Part shown: positions 50,476 to 61,835 of the stretch, one piece after another
Layout of the letters: each line of letters opens with the position of its first letter
How positions within the stretch are numbered: position 1 is the first letter of the stretch
Assembly (NCBI GenBank): GCA_963575745.1
Contig: CAUYUJ010014171.1
Coordinates: forward strand, 548,186 to 612,185
Direction: 5' to 3'
DNA: 64,000 nt
Source of the DNA: Prorocentrum cordatum
Lineage: Eukaryota > Sar > Dinophyceae > Prorocentrales > Prorocentraceae
Notes under the pieces: generated by a model
Database searches by the model: none
What the model was told of the DNA's origin: nothing
The model's input: the letters and a program-made list of their open reading frames with translations, nothing else
Translations under genes and position numbers: made by a program

Positions 50476-51700
50476 GGAGGACCACAGTAAATCAGATATG
50501 CATAAAAGATGCTGCAATACACACTCCCTTCCCAAGCCCCCTCCTCGCACTACAAGAAGCTCCTCCCTTGAAAGACCTGGACTGTTTGGTCTGCCATTTT
50601 GGCGAGCGCCCCGCTTTGAAGAGGAAGTGCCTTTCATATTTCTGGCGCGTAGCCAGGAACGCGAAGGACAATGATCATAGAACTCAACGAAGTGGCCAGC
50701 GATATCCCACTTGTTTTCCTGAAGTTCGAGCGAGTATTAAGTGGCAGCCCCATTTTGAAAAGGGGCCATCATGGATCCGTGCAGCGCTAAGTCCAGTGAC
50801 GTTTCAGGTTTTAAGATTTAGCGAGTTCCCCAGCAACACTTCTATTTTGGAAGAGAGTGGTCCTCCATCCTGTTAGATGTTGCCCAAAACGACGACCAGT
50901 GCTCAACCTCTGCAAGTGTTGCAAGTTATTGCGAATAATGCTCGTGGCGCTAAGGCGAGAGCTCCACTTTGAAAAAGACACTCTCCCCGTGCGCCAAGCT
51001 AGTACACGTTGTTCAGACGAATGTTCGCTGCGCCAAATGGAGCACACCGTTTTGAGTACCATCCCCCTGCCATCCACGAAAGGAAAGTGCCGTAAACATT
51101 TAGGAATCGTGTACGCGGTGTTAGGGCGAGAGCCACGTTGCGAAAGCGCCCCCAACACTGTTGCAAACGTTTCAGACGATCGCACGCGGCGAGGGGAGAG
51201 CCACATTTGAAAAGGAACCGGCTTCCATCCGTGAAACTGGTGCGAATTTTGAGACGAATCTGCGCGGTGCTAAGGCGAGAACCACATTTTGAAAAGGACA
51301 AGTCTTCCTCCATGAAACTGATGCAACCTTGTAAGACGAGTTTGCTGGGCGTTCAGGCATTTTGAAAAGAGCCGCCCTCCATCCGTGAACGTAATGCAAG
51401 CCTTGAAGACGAATTTGAAAAGGAGCCGCCCTCCATCCTTGAAGCTGGCGCAAGCCTTCCAAACGAATGCGCGTGGCGCTGAGGCGAGAGCTTCATTTTG
51501 AAAAGGAGCCGCCCTCCATCCTTGAAACAGTTGCCAGCTTTGAGGGCAAATGAGCGCGGCGCTCAGGCGAGAGCGGCATTTTGAAAACCACCCTTCTCCA
51601 TCATTAGAACTGCTGCAGCTTCCAATCTTCAGGATCACACGTGGTGAGGAAGTCTTCGGCGAAACGCCTGGCCCGCCCTACAGGCACGCCTGGAGGGGCG
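50476..51700 (+). repeat. Dispersed repeat family 1, copy B
   Basis: About nine degenerate ~80-bp units of CATTTTGAAAAGGA.CCGCCCTCCATCCTTGAA...GCGC(G/T)GCGCT.AGGCGAGAGC between 50,740 and 51,600, ending in TTCAGGATCACACGTGG and GGCGAAACGCCTGGCCCGCC (51,631-51,676). Copy C ends with the same tail. Confidence 0.88.
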
Positions 51701-52855
51701 ACGGGCAGGAGTTGCTCACAAGGAGAACGGTTGGAATAGAGAAGGGGCGGCAGGCAGGGGTGTGAGATGGGGGAGGAGGGTGCGTGTGCCTCGGGCCGCC
51801 CCTCCCCCCCCCTCAGGCCTTCCCTGCTCACTCCGCCCTGCGAGGCTGAGGTGGCGTCCGCGCGTGACGTCGGGGCGAGGTCGACTGAGCGGAGCGGCCA
51901 AGCAGATCAGAGCGATGGGGGCCCTGCTCACGCGTGTCCTGCCCAGGCCGCGCCCGAGGCCCGTCCGGTGCGAGAAGCCGCGCTCGTCCTGCCTCCTTCT
52001 TGGCCGGGAGGGGGCGCCCCGGGGGGGCCCGACCGGGAGAGGGCCTGACGGCTTGGAGGGGGGTCGCGGGGCTCGGGGGGGGGTTGGCAGCCAGGGGAGC
52101 TCAGGGGCAACGCTGGGGGGAATGCTGCTCAGGGGGGACGCATGGACCCCCGATCGCCCATGCATCGCCGAGAAGGGCCAGATAACCCACCCCGCTCAGG
52201 AACGCGCGGATCCGTTCTCGGGGACCTGTCGCCAATCTATCGGCGATTCTGGGTCGATGCTCGTCCCCCTGAGCCAGTCCCCCCCTTCTCGCTGCCCTTC
52301 AGGAAGGGGTAGGGCCTGGGGTTCGCCAGGGGCCTATCGGCGGTTTTAGGCGTGGGCCAGTAGAAATCCGTTTCAGCGAGCCGTCGCCTGCAGCAGACTT
52401 CTGTCAGATCTGTTGTTTGAATCTAGAGCAGACCTCACCCATCTGTGGGAAACATTGCACGGTGTACGTCGCATTATGACCAAACAAACCTTCTGTCAGC
52501 AGGCGTGCCACGGACGTTCCGATTACTCGACGGGCATGTGGGCCCACCCGATCTTTGGGTTGTCACCGATATCTCTTTCCGGCGAGTTGCCCACCGCCAG
52601 AATACGTCCATGTCCACTGCGTCGGGGTGTTGTCCCAGAACATGCTGGGAGTGGTGGGCATGGGCATCCGCCCGCCCTCGCGGGCTCGAAAATATACGCC
52701 CCCGCTCCCCAGGGACCCAGGGCATGATTGCAGCAGCCGTGGACATGAATGTATCGAAGACGCCTCCAGCGAATCACCACTGCCCCTGAATTTCTGAAGA
52801 CGCCTGCATGGTGAAACGTCGAGCGAAGGTGCGGCCATACCTAGATGTCTGGATG
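51701..52855. other. Intergenic, no recognised gene
   Basis: GC-rich to 52,200, then mixed. CCTATCGGCGGTTTT/CTATCGGCGATTCT short repeat near 52,235 and 52,335. Long frames lack domain patterns. Confidence 0.4.
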
Positions 52856-53285
52856 TTCCCTCAGCACTTGGGGGCACCACTGGGGAGGGGCCATCTGGGG
52901 TCATCTTGTGGTTCTCCTGGGGCTCTTTTCGAACCATCTGCACCTGATTGGGTGCCTCTTGGATCTCTCTTGGGCCACCTTGGGGCTCTCTTGGGCCGTC
53001 TTCGAGTGATCTCGGGCCGTCTGGCGCCTTCGGGTACCCGCTCAAAGGCCTACCTGGACCGCCTTCGAGACCTCTTGGGCTTTTTTGGCCGTCTTGGAGC
53101 TATCGGGCTGTCTTGGGGCCTTCTTGAACCGTGGGGGCCTCCTGGGCCGATTTGGGATTGCGGAAGCCTGGAATGACGAGACCGCGGAAACCATTGAAAC
53201 GCACATCGTTAGTTTTCATAGTGTTTGTTAGGGCACTCCTGGGGGCCCTCTTCGAGGCCTCTTGAGGCGCTTTGGAGGCCCCTCT
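52856..53285 (-). repeat. Family 3 array, further copy
   Basis: CTTGGGCCACCTTGGGGCTC and variants; 53,155-53,260 (GGAAGCC...CATAGTGTTTG) resembles the single-copy part that holds the DIRS insertion site. Confidence 0.8.
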
Positions 53286-53530
53286 GAGTGGCGGCCGTGT
53301 GGCACGTCGCTGCCGTCGCCGCCACAGTGGGCAGCCGCCGCCGCTAGCGCCACCGCCGCCGCCGCTGGCGTCATCGCCGCCGCCGCCGCCGCTGCCGCAG
53401 CGGGCAGCCGCCGCCGATGGAGCTGCCGCCACGGCCGCCGCCGTCGTCATCGCGTCATCGTCGTAACCGCCGTCGCAGCGGGCAGCCGCTGGCGCCGCCG
53501 CCGCCGCAGCGGGCCGTCGTCACTGCGCCA
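53286..53530 (+). repeat. GCC/CGC triplet array with GCAGCGGGCAGCCG units
   Basis: CGCCGCCGCC runs with CAGCGGGCAGCCGC recurring at 53,397 and 53,476, and CAGTGGGCAGCCGC at 53,326. Confidence 0.9.
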
Positions 53531-53544
53531 GCGTGGTCGGGGCG

Positions 53545-53680
53545 GGCGCTCCCAGAGGACGCGCGCCTGCAGCAGGAGCGGCTGGCGGGGGCCGCGGCCG
53601 AGCTGGGCCTCGCGCTGGCCAGCGAGTGGCTGCCAGGCCAGATGGGGGCGAGGGAGGGAAGTGAGGAGGGGGAGGGGGAG
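53545..53680 (+). other. Recurrent peptide module, weak locus 4
   Basis: Frame 2 reads ALPEDARLQQERLAGAAAEL then ALASEWLPGQMGAREG; shares only EDARL.RE with the other loci. Confidence 0.35.
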
Positions 53681-54250
53681 GAGGGCAAGCTAGGTGCGCT
53701 CGCGTCATATCTGACGTCCTACCCCTCCCTCCCATCCCTTACCATGGCGCTGATTTTCTCTATCCGCGGACGCGTGTCGTAGCGGACCTGTGGCTCCGCG
53801 CGCGCGTGCGTAGTGGGTGGTGGTGGTGGTGGTGGTGGTGGTGGTGGTGGTGCGTGGTGGTGGTGTGTGATGGTGGTGGTGGTGGTGGTGGTGGTGGTGG
53901 TGGTGGTGGTGGTGGTGGTGCGGCGCGGTGGTGGCGGGCGGATGGGCGCGCGAGAAAGAGGCCCGCGCTGGGGCGAGAACGCCATCCTGAACGACGGAGG
54001 CCAAACACCGATCCGAAAATGAGGCCCACGCTGCAGCGGGAACACGATTCGGAACGATTCGGGAGCAGAAATGAGGCCGGCGCCTCAGCGAGAGCAGCAT
54101 TTTGAAAAAACGCAAGCGAAAACCCGTTTTCCGGGAACCCTGTGTGTAAAAAAACAGTACGCGGGGGGGGGTCGGCCATCTTAGGGACGCCATCAGGGGA
54201 AGTGGGAGAGTATTTTCATATTGTGTAATTGTCTAGGAGGGTGAGGAGAT
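53681..54250 (+). repeat. Dispersed repeat family 2, copy 3 (most complete)
   Basis: Order: GGCAAGCTAGGTGCGCTCGC, ATCCGCGGACGCGTGTCG, GGT microsatellite (53,813-53,930), GAACGCCATCCTGAACGACG, AAAATGAGGCCCACGCTGCA, GCATTTTGAAAAAACGC, CAGTACGCGGGGGG, CATCAGGGGAAGTGGGAGAG and ATATTGTGTAATTGT, ending in GGAGG. Confidence 0.85.
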
Positions 54251-54870
54251 GGAGGATTTTTTAACATCAACAACCACAACGCCAGCGACCTGGCGGACTC
54301 CGATGAGCAAGCTCAACGCCACACAGCCCAGCCAGGAGGCTGAGACTGCAGGGCAGCGCCACAGTCGGGGCCGTGCCCCCGTGGCGTGCCCTGAGCGCGA
54401 CCAGGGAGCGCAAGGAAACCGTGCTCCGCGCACCCTGGTCGGGGTAGGGGGCGCCGGAGCACGTGCTCCGACGCCCAACCTACCCACCACCTACTCCATA
54501 GGTGGCCGCGGTTTCGGACCCCGGGACCCCCAGGACCGAACCAAAAAAGGGGACCACGACACGACGCGACACGACGGGGGGACGAAACGAACGACGCGAC
54601 ACGAACGACACGACACGGACGAACGACACGACAGAGACGAGCCGCCGGTCCCGCCCCAGGGCGGCGAGCGCTGGGGGGAACCAGCACCGCCCTGGGGGAG
54701 GCCACGGGACCTGGCGACCCCCCCGGGGGAAGGAAACCGCACTTTGGCGGCGTCCCCCGGGGTGCGGGGGCTTTTCGCCCCTCGGGCCCGGCGCTCCCCG
54801 CCTGCGCCAGGAGGACCCTAGGGTCCCGACCCCTCCCCTACGGGAGGGGCCCCCTCGGGGCTGAGGAGAT
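54251..54870. other. Intergenic with ACACGACACGACG short repeats
   Basis: 54,553-54,640 is a GACACGACACGAACG-type minisatellite. GGGGGCGCCGGAGCACGTGC and repeated CCCCGGG strings elsewhere. A 190-codon open frame (54,249-54,821) spans it but is low complexity and not called. Confidence 0.5.
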
Positions 54871-55545
54871 GGAGGAGCAGGAGGAGGACGCGGAGGAGGA
54901 GCAGGAGGACCAGTGTTAGCCTAAGACGCATCAGCGATGTTGCAATGACCCTCCCTCCACGTTCCCTCCCCGCGCGTCCCACTAATAATTTGTTTGTAGG
55001 AAGTGCCCCATTTGAGGACAACCGTTTGACCATCCTCAACCGTGCCACAACAACATCCCTGGGAGTTCAACGCCGCGAATCAACGTAACTGCTGCGTCCT
55101 GACACAGTCCTAAGTCGCACCAGAACACAGTTCTTGGGACTTCAATTATCCAATATTTGAAATTGCCGCAAACGTTTAAAACGAGTGTGTACAGCGCTAG
55201 AGCGAGAGCCACATTTTGAAAGGACCCGCCCTCCATTGAAACCGCTGCAACATGTTAAGACGATGTGTCGCGGCGTTAATGCGATAGCCACGCTTTAAAC
55301 ACCGCCAGCCCTCCACCGTTGAAGTTGTTTCAAAGGTAAAACACTTGTTTGTGGCGGTAAGGCGACGGCCTCATTTTGAAAACGGCCCGCCCTCCATCCT
55401 TGAAGCTGTTGCAGAATTTTTAAGACGAGTACCCTTTGAAAGCGACCCGGCCTGTATTTGCGAGACATCATTTTCAGGATCATAAATGGCGAGGGGGTCT
55501 TAGGCGAAACGCCTGGCCCACCCAACCGACGATTTTGGGGGTGCG
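54871..55545 (+). repeat. Dispersed repeat family 1, copy C
   Basis: GAGGAG microsatellite, CAGTGTTAGCC, CAACCGTTTGACCATCC, CAACGCCGCGAATCAACG, then three or four ~80-bp units with CATTTTGAAA and CCGCCCTCCAT, ending in TTCAGGATCATAAATGG and GGCGAAACGCCTGGCCCACC (55,504-55,523). Confidence 0.88.
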
Positions 55546-56380
55546 GCAGTGAGGAGTTAGTTATGAGGAAATGGTATGGAGGATGAGGAAGAGGAGGAAG
55601 GAGTAGAGGATGACGAGGAGGGCAGAAGAAGGGAGGGGATCCAGATGACGATGACGGTGATGATGAGGATGAGGAGGATGATGATGAGATGGCCGGGTTG
55701 CATCCTCACTGGCGAGTGACGTCGCAACATCGACATCAGAAAAAAAACATGCCGAACGAACATGTGAGTCAGGGGCCAGCTTCGGGCGTTTAAAAGAAAT
55801 GCGGCTATACACAGCAAGTGTGTCAGGGGCTAACTTTGGTCATTCGAAAGAGATCGGGGAAAACTCATAGATGAGATGGTGCCGACTGTTTGGGAGGAGT
55901 TGCGGAGGCCTTTGTTTGGGACAATAGTTGTGGCTTACTTGCAAGTCAGGAAGGAACGTATATTGGAATTCCTTGTGATGATAAGAACCATCAAATTAGG
56001 AAAACATTGTATTGGGCTTGGGGCGGGCTCTGTTTTGGGGGTCCTCTCTGCTTGAGACAGGGGGTGTGGCTTGGGTATGCGTGAGGTAGGATGTTGTGTT
56101 GCACCAACCTAGTGAAAGGAATTAGCGAGTTGGGAAATACAGTGTTTCGGGAATCCGAGGGTTAGGACGGAATTGCGGCTTTGGGATGGGAGATTTGGGG
56201 GGATCGAGCGAGGGAGGGTCTTGAATTGGAATGCCATCAGATGAGAGGAGACATCGAGTTCGGCAAGAAATCTTATTTGGTTTTCGAGAGATAAGGTGGA
56301 TGTTTGGCGATGGGCGGTCCCCATTTGGGGAGATCCTCCCTGGTTTAGACCATGAGTGGGGCTTGGGAATGCGCGGGTCA
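55546..56380. other. GAG/GAT microsatellite and AT-richer spacer
   Basis: 55,565-55,695 is GAGGAT-type microsatellite. TGTCAGGGGCTAACTTTGG/GTCAGGGGCCAGCTTCGGG is a short repeat (55,768 and 55,828). Nothing coding recognised. Confidence 0.5.
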
Positions 56381-57365
56381 GCGCTTCGTGGCCCCATAGG
56401 GGGCTCCACCGAAGGCCCATCTGCCACCGTCTGCATGAGTCCCGAAAACCAAGTTTTGCATTTTCGCCGACCAAGTATAGCGCTTCGCGGCCGCATAGGG
56501 AGCTCCACGGAAGGCCCCAGTGGGACCGCCCGCGTGCGTCCCGAAAACTCAATCCGGTAGTTCCCCCACGCAGTACAGCGCTTCGTGGTCTCATAGGGAG
56601 CTCCACCGAAGGCCCCAGTGCCACCGTCCGCATGCGTCCCGAAAACGTATTTGGGCATTTTCACCAACCCAGTACAGCGTTTCGTGGCCCCATAAAGAAG
56701 GTCCCAGTGCCTCCGTCCGCGTGCGTCCCGAAAACCAAATTTGACATTCCACCCGCCCACTACATTGTTCCGTGGCCCCATAGGGAGCTAGCTCCACAGA
56801 CGCCTCCTGTGGGACCGCCCGCGTGCGTCCCACACGCCCAATTTGGCGTTTCCACCCACCCACTACAACGCTTCGTGGCCCCATAGGGAGCTCCACCGAA
56901 GCCCCCAGTGGGACCGCCGCATGCGTCCCGAAAGCTCAATTTGGCATTTTCACTCGCCCAGTACAGCGCTTCGCGGTCCCATGGGGAGCTCCACCGAAGC
57001 CACCAGTGGGACCGCCCGCGTGCGTCCCACGTGCCCAATTTGGCATTTTCGCTCACGCAGTACAGCGTCTCGTGGCCCCATAGGAGCTCCACCGAAGCCC
57101 CCAATGGGACCGCCCGCATGCGTCCCACACCCACCCAATTTTGCAGTGTCACCCACCCAGTACAGCGTTTCGTGGTCCCATAGAGAACTCCATCCCCAGT
57201 GGGACCGCCCGCATGCGTCCCACACACCAAATTTTTCATTTTCACCCACCCATTGCACTTTCTCGCGTCCCCATAGGGAGCTCCACCGACGGCCCCAGCG
57301 CTACCGCCCGCATGCGTTCCCCCCCACCCAGTGCAGCGCTGCGTGGCCCCATAGGAAGCTCCACC
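56380..57365 (+). repeat. Satellite-like tandem array, ~85-105-bp units, about 11 copies
   Basis: Each unit carries CAGTACAGCGCTTCGTGGCC, CCATAGGGAGCTCCACCGAA, GGCCCCAGTGGGACCGCC and GCATGCGTCCC. Unit starts near 56,386, 56,488, 56,575, 56,676, 56,762, 56,865, 56,963, 57,062, 57,162, 57,255 and 57,332. No spacers between units, so not CRISPR-like. Confidence 0.95.
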
Positions 57366-57489
57366 GAAGAAGATATTCACAATTGCGGTACCCACGACTG
57401 GATATGGTTGGGTCTTTCGCCCGGATAATTTGCTCCTGGCCCCCCTCCTGACGATTCCGGGTTGCATTCGTCTCCTTCCCCACTCGATG

Positions 57490-57682
57490 CGTCCTCTCTT
57501 CCCCTGCTTCAGGGGCTACACCAAGTACGCGCGGTAGGTAAAGAAGCTACACCCGCAAGGGGGTTGCGACCGAAGACAGAGGGCGGGTATCGAGGGTTTT
57601 GGATATACGTTCTGAATGGCACGCGAGCAGATAAGAGCGCACAGTCTTAACATGAGTGTTGTTGTTGTTGTTGTTTTTGTTG

Positions 57683-57714
<32 letters not shown>

Positions 57715-60420
57715 GGTGGTGGTGGTGGTGGTGTCGTTGTTGTTGTTGTTGTTGTTGTTGCTGCTGTTGTTGTTGATGGTTGTGTTTTTGTTGTTGTTGC
57801 TGCTGATGCTGTTGTTGTTGGTGTTGTTGCTGTTGTTGTTGTGGTTGTTGCTTCTGTTGTTGAACCTTACTCACTAAACAATTCTTTAGTAGGACGCCCT
57901 GAATGCGCTTTCGCCTTGGCGCCGGCTGCATTCCCTTTGAATATTAGGCTCGCGCTCAGGCGTTTTGGGGTTTCGCCACAACCTGCCCCCATCAACAACA
58001 ACGACGCTCCAGCTCTATTTTTCCTCCTTTGTCACGCGGGGCCAGGGCTCTTACTCGCCCCCTTGGATGTTCTGACGATCTATGTGGGAATCGCGTTATC
58101 GCTCCAGACTTTTTGCGATTCATGTCAGACGCACGCTTCAGCAACCCGCCTGCTTGATCTGGCCGCCTGGGCCCGCCTTCCCGACCCGCCCGTTAGTCTA
58201 CCCGCCCGATCTGCCCGTGTGGTTTTGCCATATGTTTTCTGTTCCTAGTTTCCCTCCTTGTATTATACCTCGTGATCCATCCTCCTCCCTCCCCCTTGTC
58301 CCGTCCTTCCGTCCGTCCCCTTTCCCCTTTCCTTAGGGGCTGCACGAAAGACACGTTGCAGGTAAGAAAAATATGCCCCTGATGGGGGTACGATCGAAGA
58401 CGAAGAGGGCGGGTATCGAGGTTTTGGGATATACGTGTTGAATGGTCCGCGAGCAGATAAGAGTGATCAGTCTTAACATGAGTGTTGTTGTCGCTGATGT
58501 ATTCTCATCTCTCATGAGTTGTTATTGTTGATCCCCCCTCCCCGGTAACCAATGCATTTTTCAATGAAGTGTTTCTTCTGGCTCTCGCACCGGGCTTTTT
58601 ACAAGGGAAAGCGAGGTGCCACCAAACGGTGTTGTTGTGCCCCGAACTACAACAACAACGGCTCCCGCCTGATACTTCCTCGCGATGTATTCCCACATCT
58701 CGCTCTCGCGCGGGATTTCCTCACAAGTTACACAGGGATCGCGGTCTCGCGTGGGATTTCCTCGCAATCTAGACGGACGCCGCGCCCTCGACACGCAGGA
58801 ATCACGCTCTCGCTGTGGATTTCCTTGTTATTTGTTTGGGGATCGCGCTATCGCTCCAGACTTCCCGCGATTCATGTAGGACGCACGCTTCAGCAACCCG
58901 CCTGCTCGACCTGGCCGCCTGGGCCCGCTTTCCCGACCCGCCCGCTAGGGTCTGCCCGTCCGATCTGCCCATCTGGTTTTGCCACGTGTGTTCTGCTCCT
59001 TGCCCCCTCTGTCGTGTTCCATCCTCCTCCCTCCTCCTTGTCCCTTCCTTCCATCCGTCCTCTCTTCCCCTGCCTTAGGGGCTGCACGAAAGACACGCTG
59101 CTGAAAAGAAACATATGCCCTTGATGGGGGCACGATTGAAGACGAAGAGGGCGGGTATTGAGGTGAATGGCCCGCGAGCAGATAAGAGCGACCAGTCTTA
59201 ACACGAGTGTTGTTGTTGCTGCTGAGGTTGTTGTTGTTGTTGTTGAACTCGAATCCCGAAATAATGATTATTGTTGGTCCCCCCTCGGGTAACCATTGCA
59301 TGTTTCAATCAATGCGCTCCTCCCGGGGCTCGCACTTGGTTTTTATCAAGGCAAGTTCGTGGTCTCCAGACTGCGCCCCCAGCCCCCGGATTACAGCAAC
59401 AATGATTCCCGCCTGATACATCCTCACACATTATTTGAACATCGCGTTCTCGTGCGGGATTCATCCAATTTATTATGAATCGCGTGAGCGCGTGGTATTA
59501 CCTTACAATGTATTGCGGCGCCGCGCCCCCAAGGGGTACAAATCACGCTTTCGGTTTGAATTTCCTGACGATGTACTCGGGAATCGCGTGATCGCTCGAA
59601 ACGTCTTCATGATGGGGTAGCGCTTTAGCGACCCGCCCGTTCGACCTGGCCGTCTGGGCCCGCCCACCCGACCTGCCCGTTAGGGTCCGCCCGCCCGACA
59701 CGGCAGGCTGGTTCTGCCGCTTGCGTTCCTGTTCCTACCCCTCCTCCAGCACATGTCTCTCGTACTCTATCCTTCTCCCTACCTGTTTTCTCTTCACTCC
59801 TCCCCTCCTTCCCCTGTTTTAGGGGCTGCGCCAAGTACTCGCGGCAGGTCGGATTTGTTTCCGCCAAGAGGGGGTTTGATCGAAGACGAAGAGGGCGAGT
59901 ACCGAGTGTTTGGGATGGACGTGTTGGATGGCGCGCGGGCAGGTAAGAGCGAACCGTCTCAAGATGATGATTGTTGTTGTTGGTGGTGGTGGTGATGGTC
60001 GTGGTGTCGTTGCTGTTGAATTCGCATTGATAAAGCATAGGTGTTGTTGATATCCCTGTCCAGTGTTTTTTTTGAGTTTTTGCTCCTCCCGGGGCTGTTC
60101 CTTGCCCCTTCCTGCTAATTTGTATCGTTTTCCATCCTCCTGTCTCCCCTTTGTTCCTTCCTTCCATCAGTTTTCTTATTCCCTGCATTAGGGGGCTGCA
60201 CGAAATACGCGTTGCAGGTAAGAAAGGTATGGAACCCCAAGAGGGCACGATCGAAGACGCAGAGGGCGGGTATCGAGGTTTTGGGATATACATGTTGCAT
60301 GACCCGCGAGCAAATAAGAGCGAACAGTCTGAATGTGATTGTTGTTGTTGTTGGTGGTGGTGGTGGTGGTGGTGGTGTTGGTGTTAGTGTTGGTGTTGTT
60401 GTTGGTGTTGTTGTGGTTTC
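57490..60420 (+). repeat. Long tandem repeat, ~740-825-bp units, with conserved peptide
   Basis: AGGGGCTGCACGAAAGACACG, then ATCGAAGACGAAGAGGGCGG, GGTATCGAGGTTTTGGGATA and GCGAGCAGATAAGAGCG recur starting near 57,512, 58,336, 59,080, 59,820 and 60,190 (last unit shorter). Each is followed by a TTG/GGT microsatellite (57,655-57,870 is the longest) and most by a CGACCCGCCC.CGACCTGGCCG block. Confidence 0.92.
60193..60330 (+). other. Conserved ~45-residue peptide in the long tandem repeat (representative unit)
   Basis: Reads GLHEIRVAGKKGMEPQEGTI then EDAEGGYRGFGIYMLHDPRA and NKSEQS. Other units give IEDEEGEYRVFGMDVLDGAR (59,880), and TEGGYRGFWIYVLNGTRADK (57,575). Units at 58,336 and 60,190 have TTAG before and TTGCAG|GTAAG after GGGCTGCACGAA, like a 25-base micro-exon between splice sites. 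Confidence 0.5.
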
Positions 60421-60436
60421 TATATATATATACACG

Positions 60437-60468
<32 letters not shown>

Positions 60469-60570
60469 TCCCATTCTCTCTCTATATATACATATTTACA
60501 TATATATATATATATCGTTATATGTATATCTACGTATAACGTATATCTCTATATATATATATGTATCGGA
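60420..60570 (+). repeat. AT dinucleotide microsatellite cluster
   Basis: TATATATATA runs at 60,421-60,466, 60,483-60,515 and 60,549-60,562. Confidence 0.97.
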
Positions 60571-60779
60571 TGTCCTCCTGTTGTCCCTCCGCGTGTCGCC
60601 CTTTTGTAGGTCTTCCTCTCTTCAGGGGCTGCCCCACGTTTTGGCTGATGTGCTGCCCCCCCCCCCACCCCCCAGCGGTGCTCTGCTGCTGGGGAAGACG
60701 AGGAGGGGCAGCGTCGAAGGCTCCAGTTCGGCTGAACAGAACGGTCTGCAACTCGAAGCTCGAAGGACGACGATGAAGA
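60571..60779. other. Spacer, nothing recognised
   Basis: Includes a C-rich tract at 60,656-60,674. Confidence 0.4.
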
Positions 60780-61030
60780 CGAGGAGGAGGGCGAGGAGGA
60801 CGAGGAGAGGGAGGGCGAGGAGGGGCAGGAAGAGGACGAGGAGGATCATTAGGGAGGAGGAGGGAGGAGGAGGAGGAGGAGGAGGAGGAGGAGGAGGAGG
60901 AGGAGGAGGAGGAGGAGGAGAAGGAGGGAGGAGGAAGGAGGGGGAGGAGGAGAAAGAGGAGGAGGAGGAGGAGGACGAGGCAGAAGACGAGGAGGCTGAG
61001 GAAGAGGAGGATGAGAGGGAGGAAGCGTAG
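60780..61030 (+). repeat. GAGGAG microsatellite
   Basis: GGAGGAGGAGG with GAC and GAA interruptions for ~245 bases. Confidence 0.97.
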
Positions 61031-61680
61031 GAGGAGCAGGGGGAGGAGAAACGTCGTTGGGACTCTAGAAGGTGGTGAGGGAGGAGGAGAAGGATAGCGC
61101 CCGCTGGTGAGGCGTGGTGCGCAGCTTGGGCAGCACTGGCATCCTGGTGGACGTGACGGCGCCGAGCGGCCAGGAGGGGTCCGTCCGCGCGGGGCGCAGG
61201 TGTCTTTCTGGAGGTGCGTTGGCCCAGACCTGGAGTTTTTGCGCAGGGTTTCTAGCATTTTCGTCGATTCGTGGAGGTTTTCTAGCCTCGGGATGCGTTC
61301 CAGCAGCTGCGTCTCGTCGAGGTCTTTGTTGGGATGTCTGGAGCTGGAAGGTATGGTCCGAAAGCCAGAGGAATTCAGACCCTCGCCTTCGTCGGGCCCC
61401 CCAAAAACAGCGCGGTGACCACACCGTGTGGTGAGTCAGTGGAGGCTCGGGTGGTCCTCCGAGGACGTCTCGGGCAATTGAGACTTGCTCCTGCTCCGCC
61501 GGGAGCGTTTGAAACATGGAAGTGCGACCAACAAGCTCCGAAGCCATAGGAAAACCTCCGAACAACGTGCCAAGCTTGATTCGAGCCGCCGAAGACGTCA
61601 TAATTTTTCCGGGGAGTGGCTCTGGCACAGGGTTCCCTTTGTGTTGTAGGACCTTTGGCCCTAGACCGAGGTAGTTGGCG
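61031..61680 (-). other. Intergenic with an uncertain minus-strand open frame
   Basis: A minus frame (61,769 to 61,065) includes AARIKLGTLFGGFPMASELV and FQTLPAEQEQVSIARDVLGG (61,470-61,600), which look protein-like, but the rest is Arg/Pro-rich and no family is recognised. Confidence 0.3.
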
Positions 61681-61835
61681 GCTTCTGTACAGGTCGAAAG
61701 TTCATGCGCGTGAGGGGTGTAGGCGCCGAAGGGGAATATCCAACATGCACCTCGGCGCGTACTTGGCACGTATTTTCATTTGCGTACGCGCCAAAGGGGG
61801 GTATCCAACATGCTCCTGGCAAATGTTTGAACCCT
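61681..61835 (+). repeat. Family 4 repeat, two units
   Basis: GGGGAATATCCAACATGCACC and GGGGGGTATCCAACATGCTCC, with TTGGCACGTATTTTCAT between, match the 11,641-12,545 array. Confidence 0.65.

Noticed and set aside
50590-50612. Spliced-leader relic (TCTGCCATTTTGGCGAG)
   Set aside because: Only the central GCCATTTTGGC palindrome matches; both ends of DinoSL are missing.
54249-54821. 190-codon open frame
   Set aside because: Runs through an ACACGACACG minisatellite and GC-rich sequence; composition artefact.
56380-57365. CRISPR-like array
   Set aside because: Whole units repeat with gradual divergence and no unique spacers; the genome is eukaryotic.
60212-61030. 272-codon open frame
   Set aside because: Joins the end of a tandem-repeat unit, an AT microsatellite and a GAG microsatellite; not a gene.
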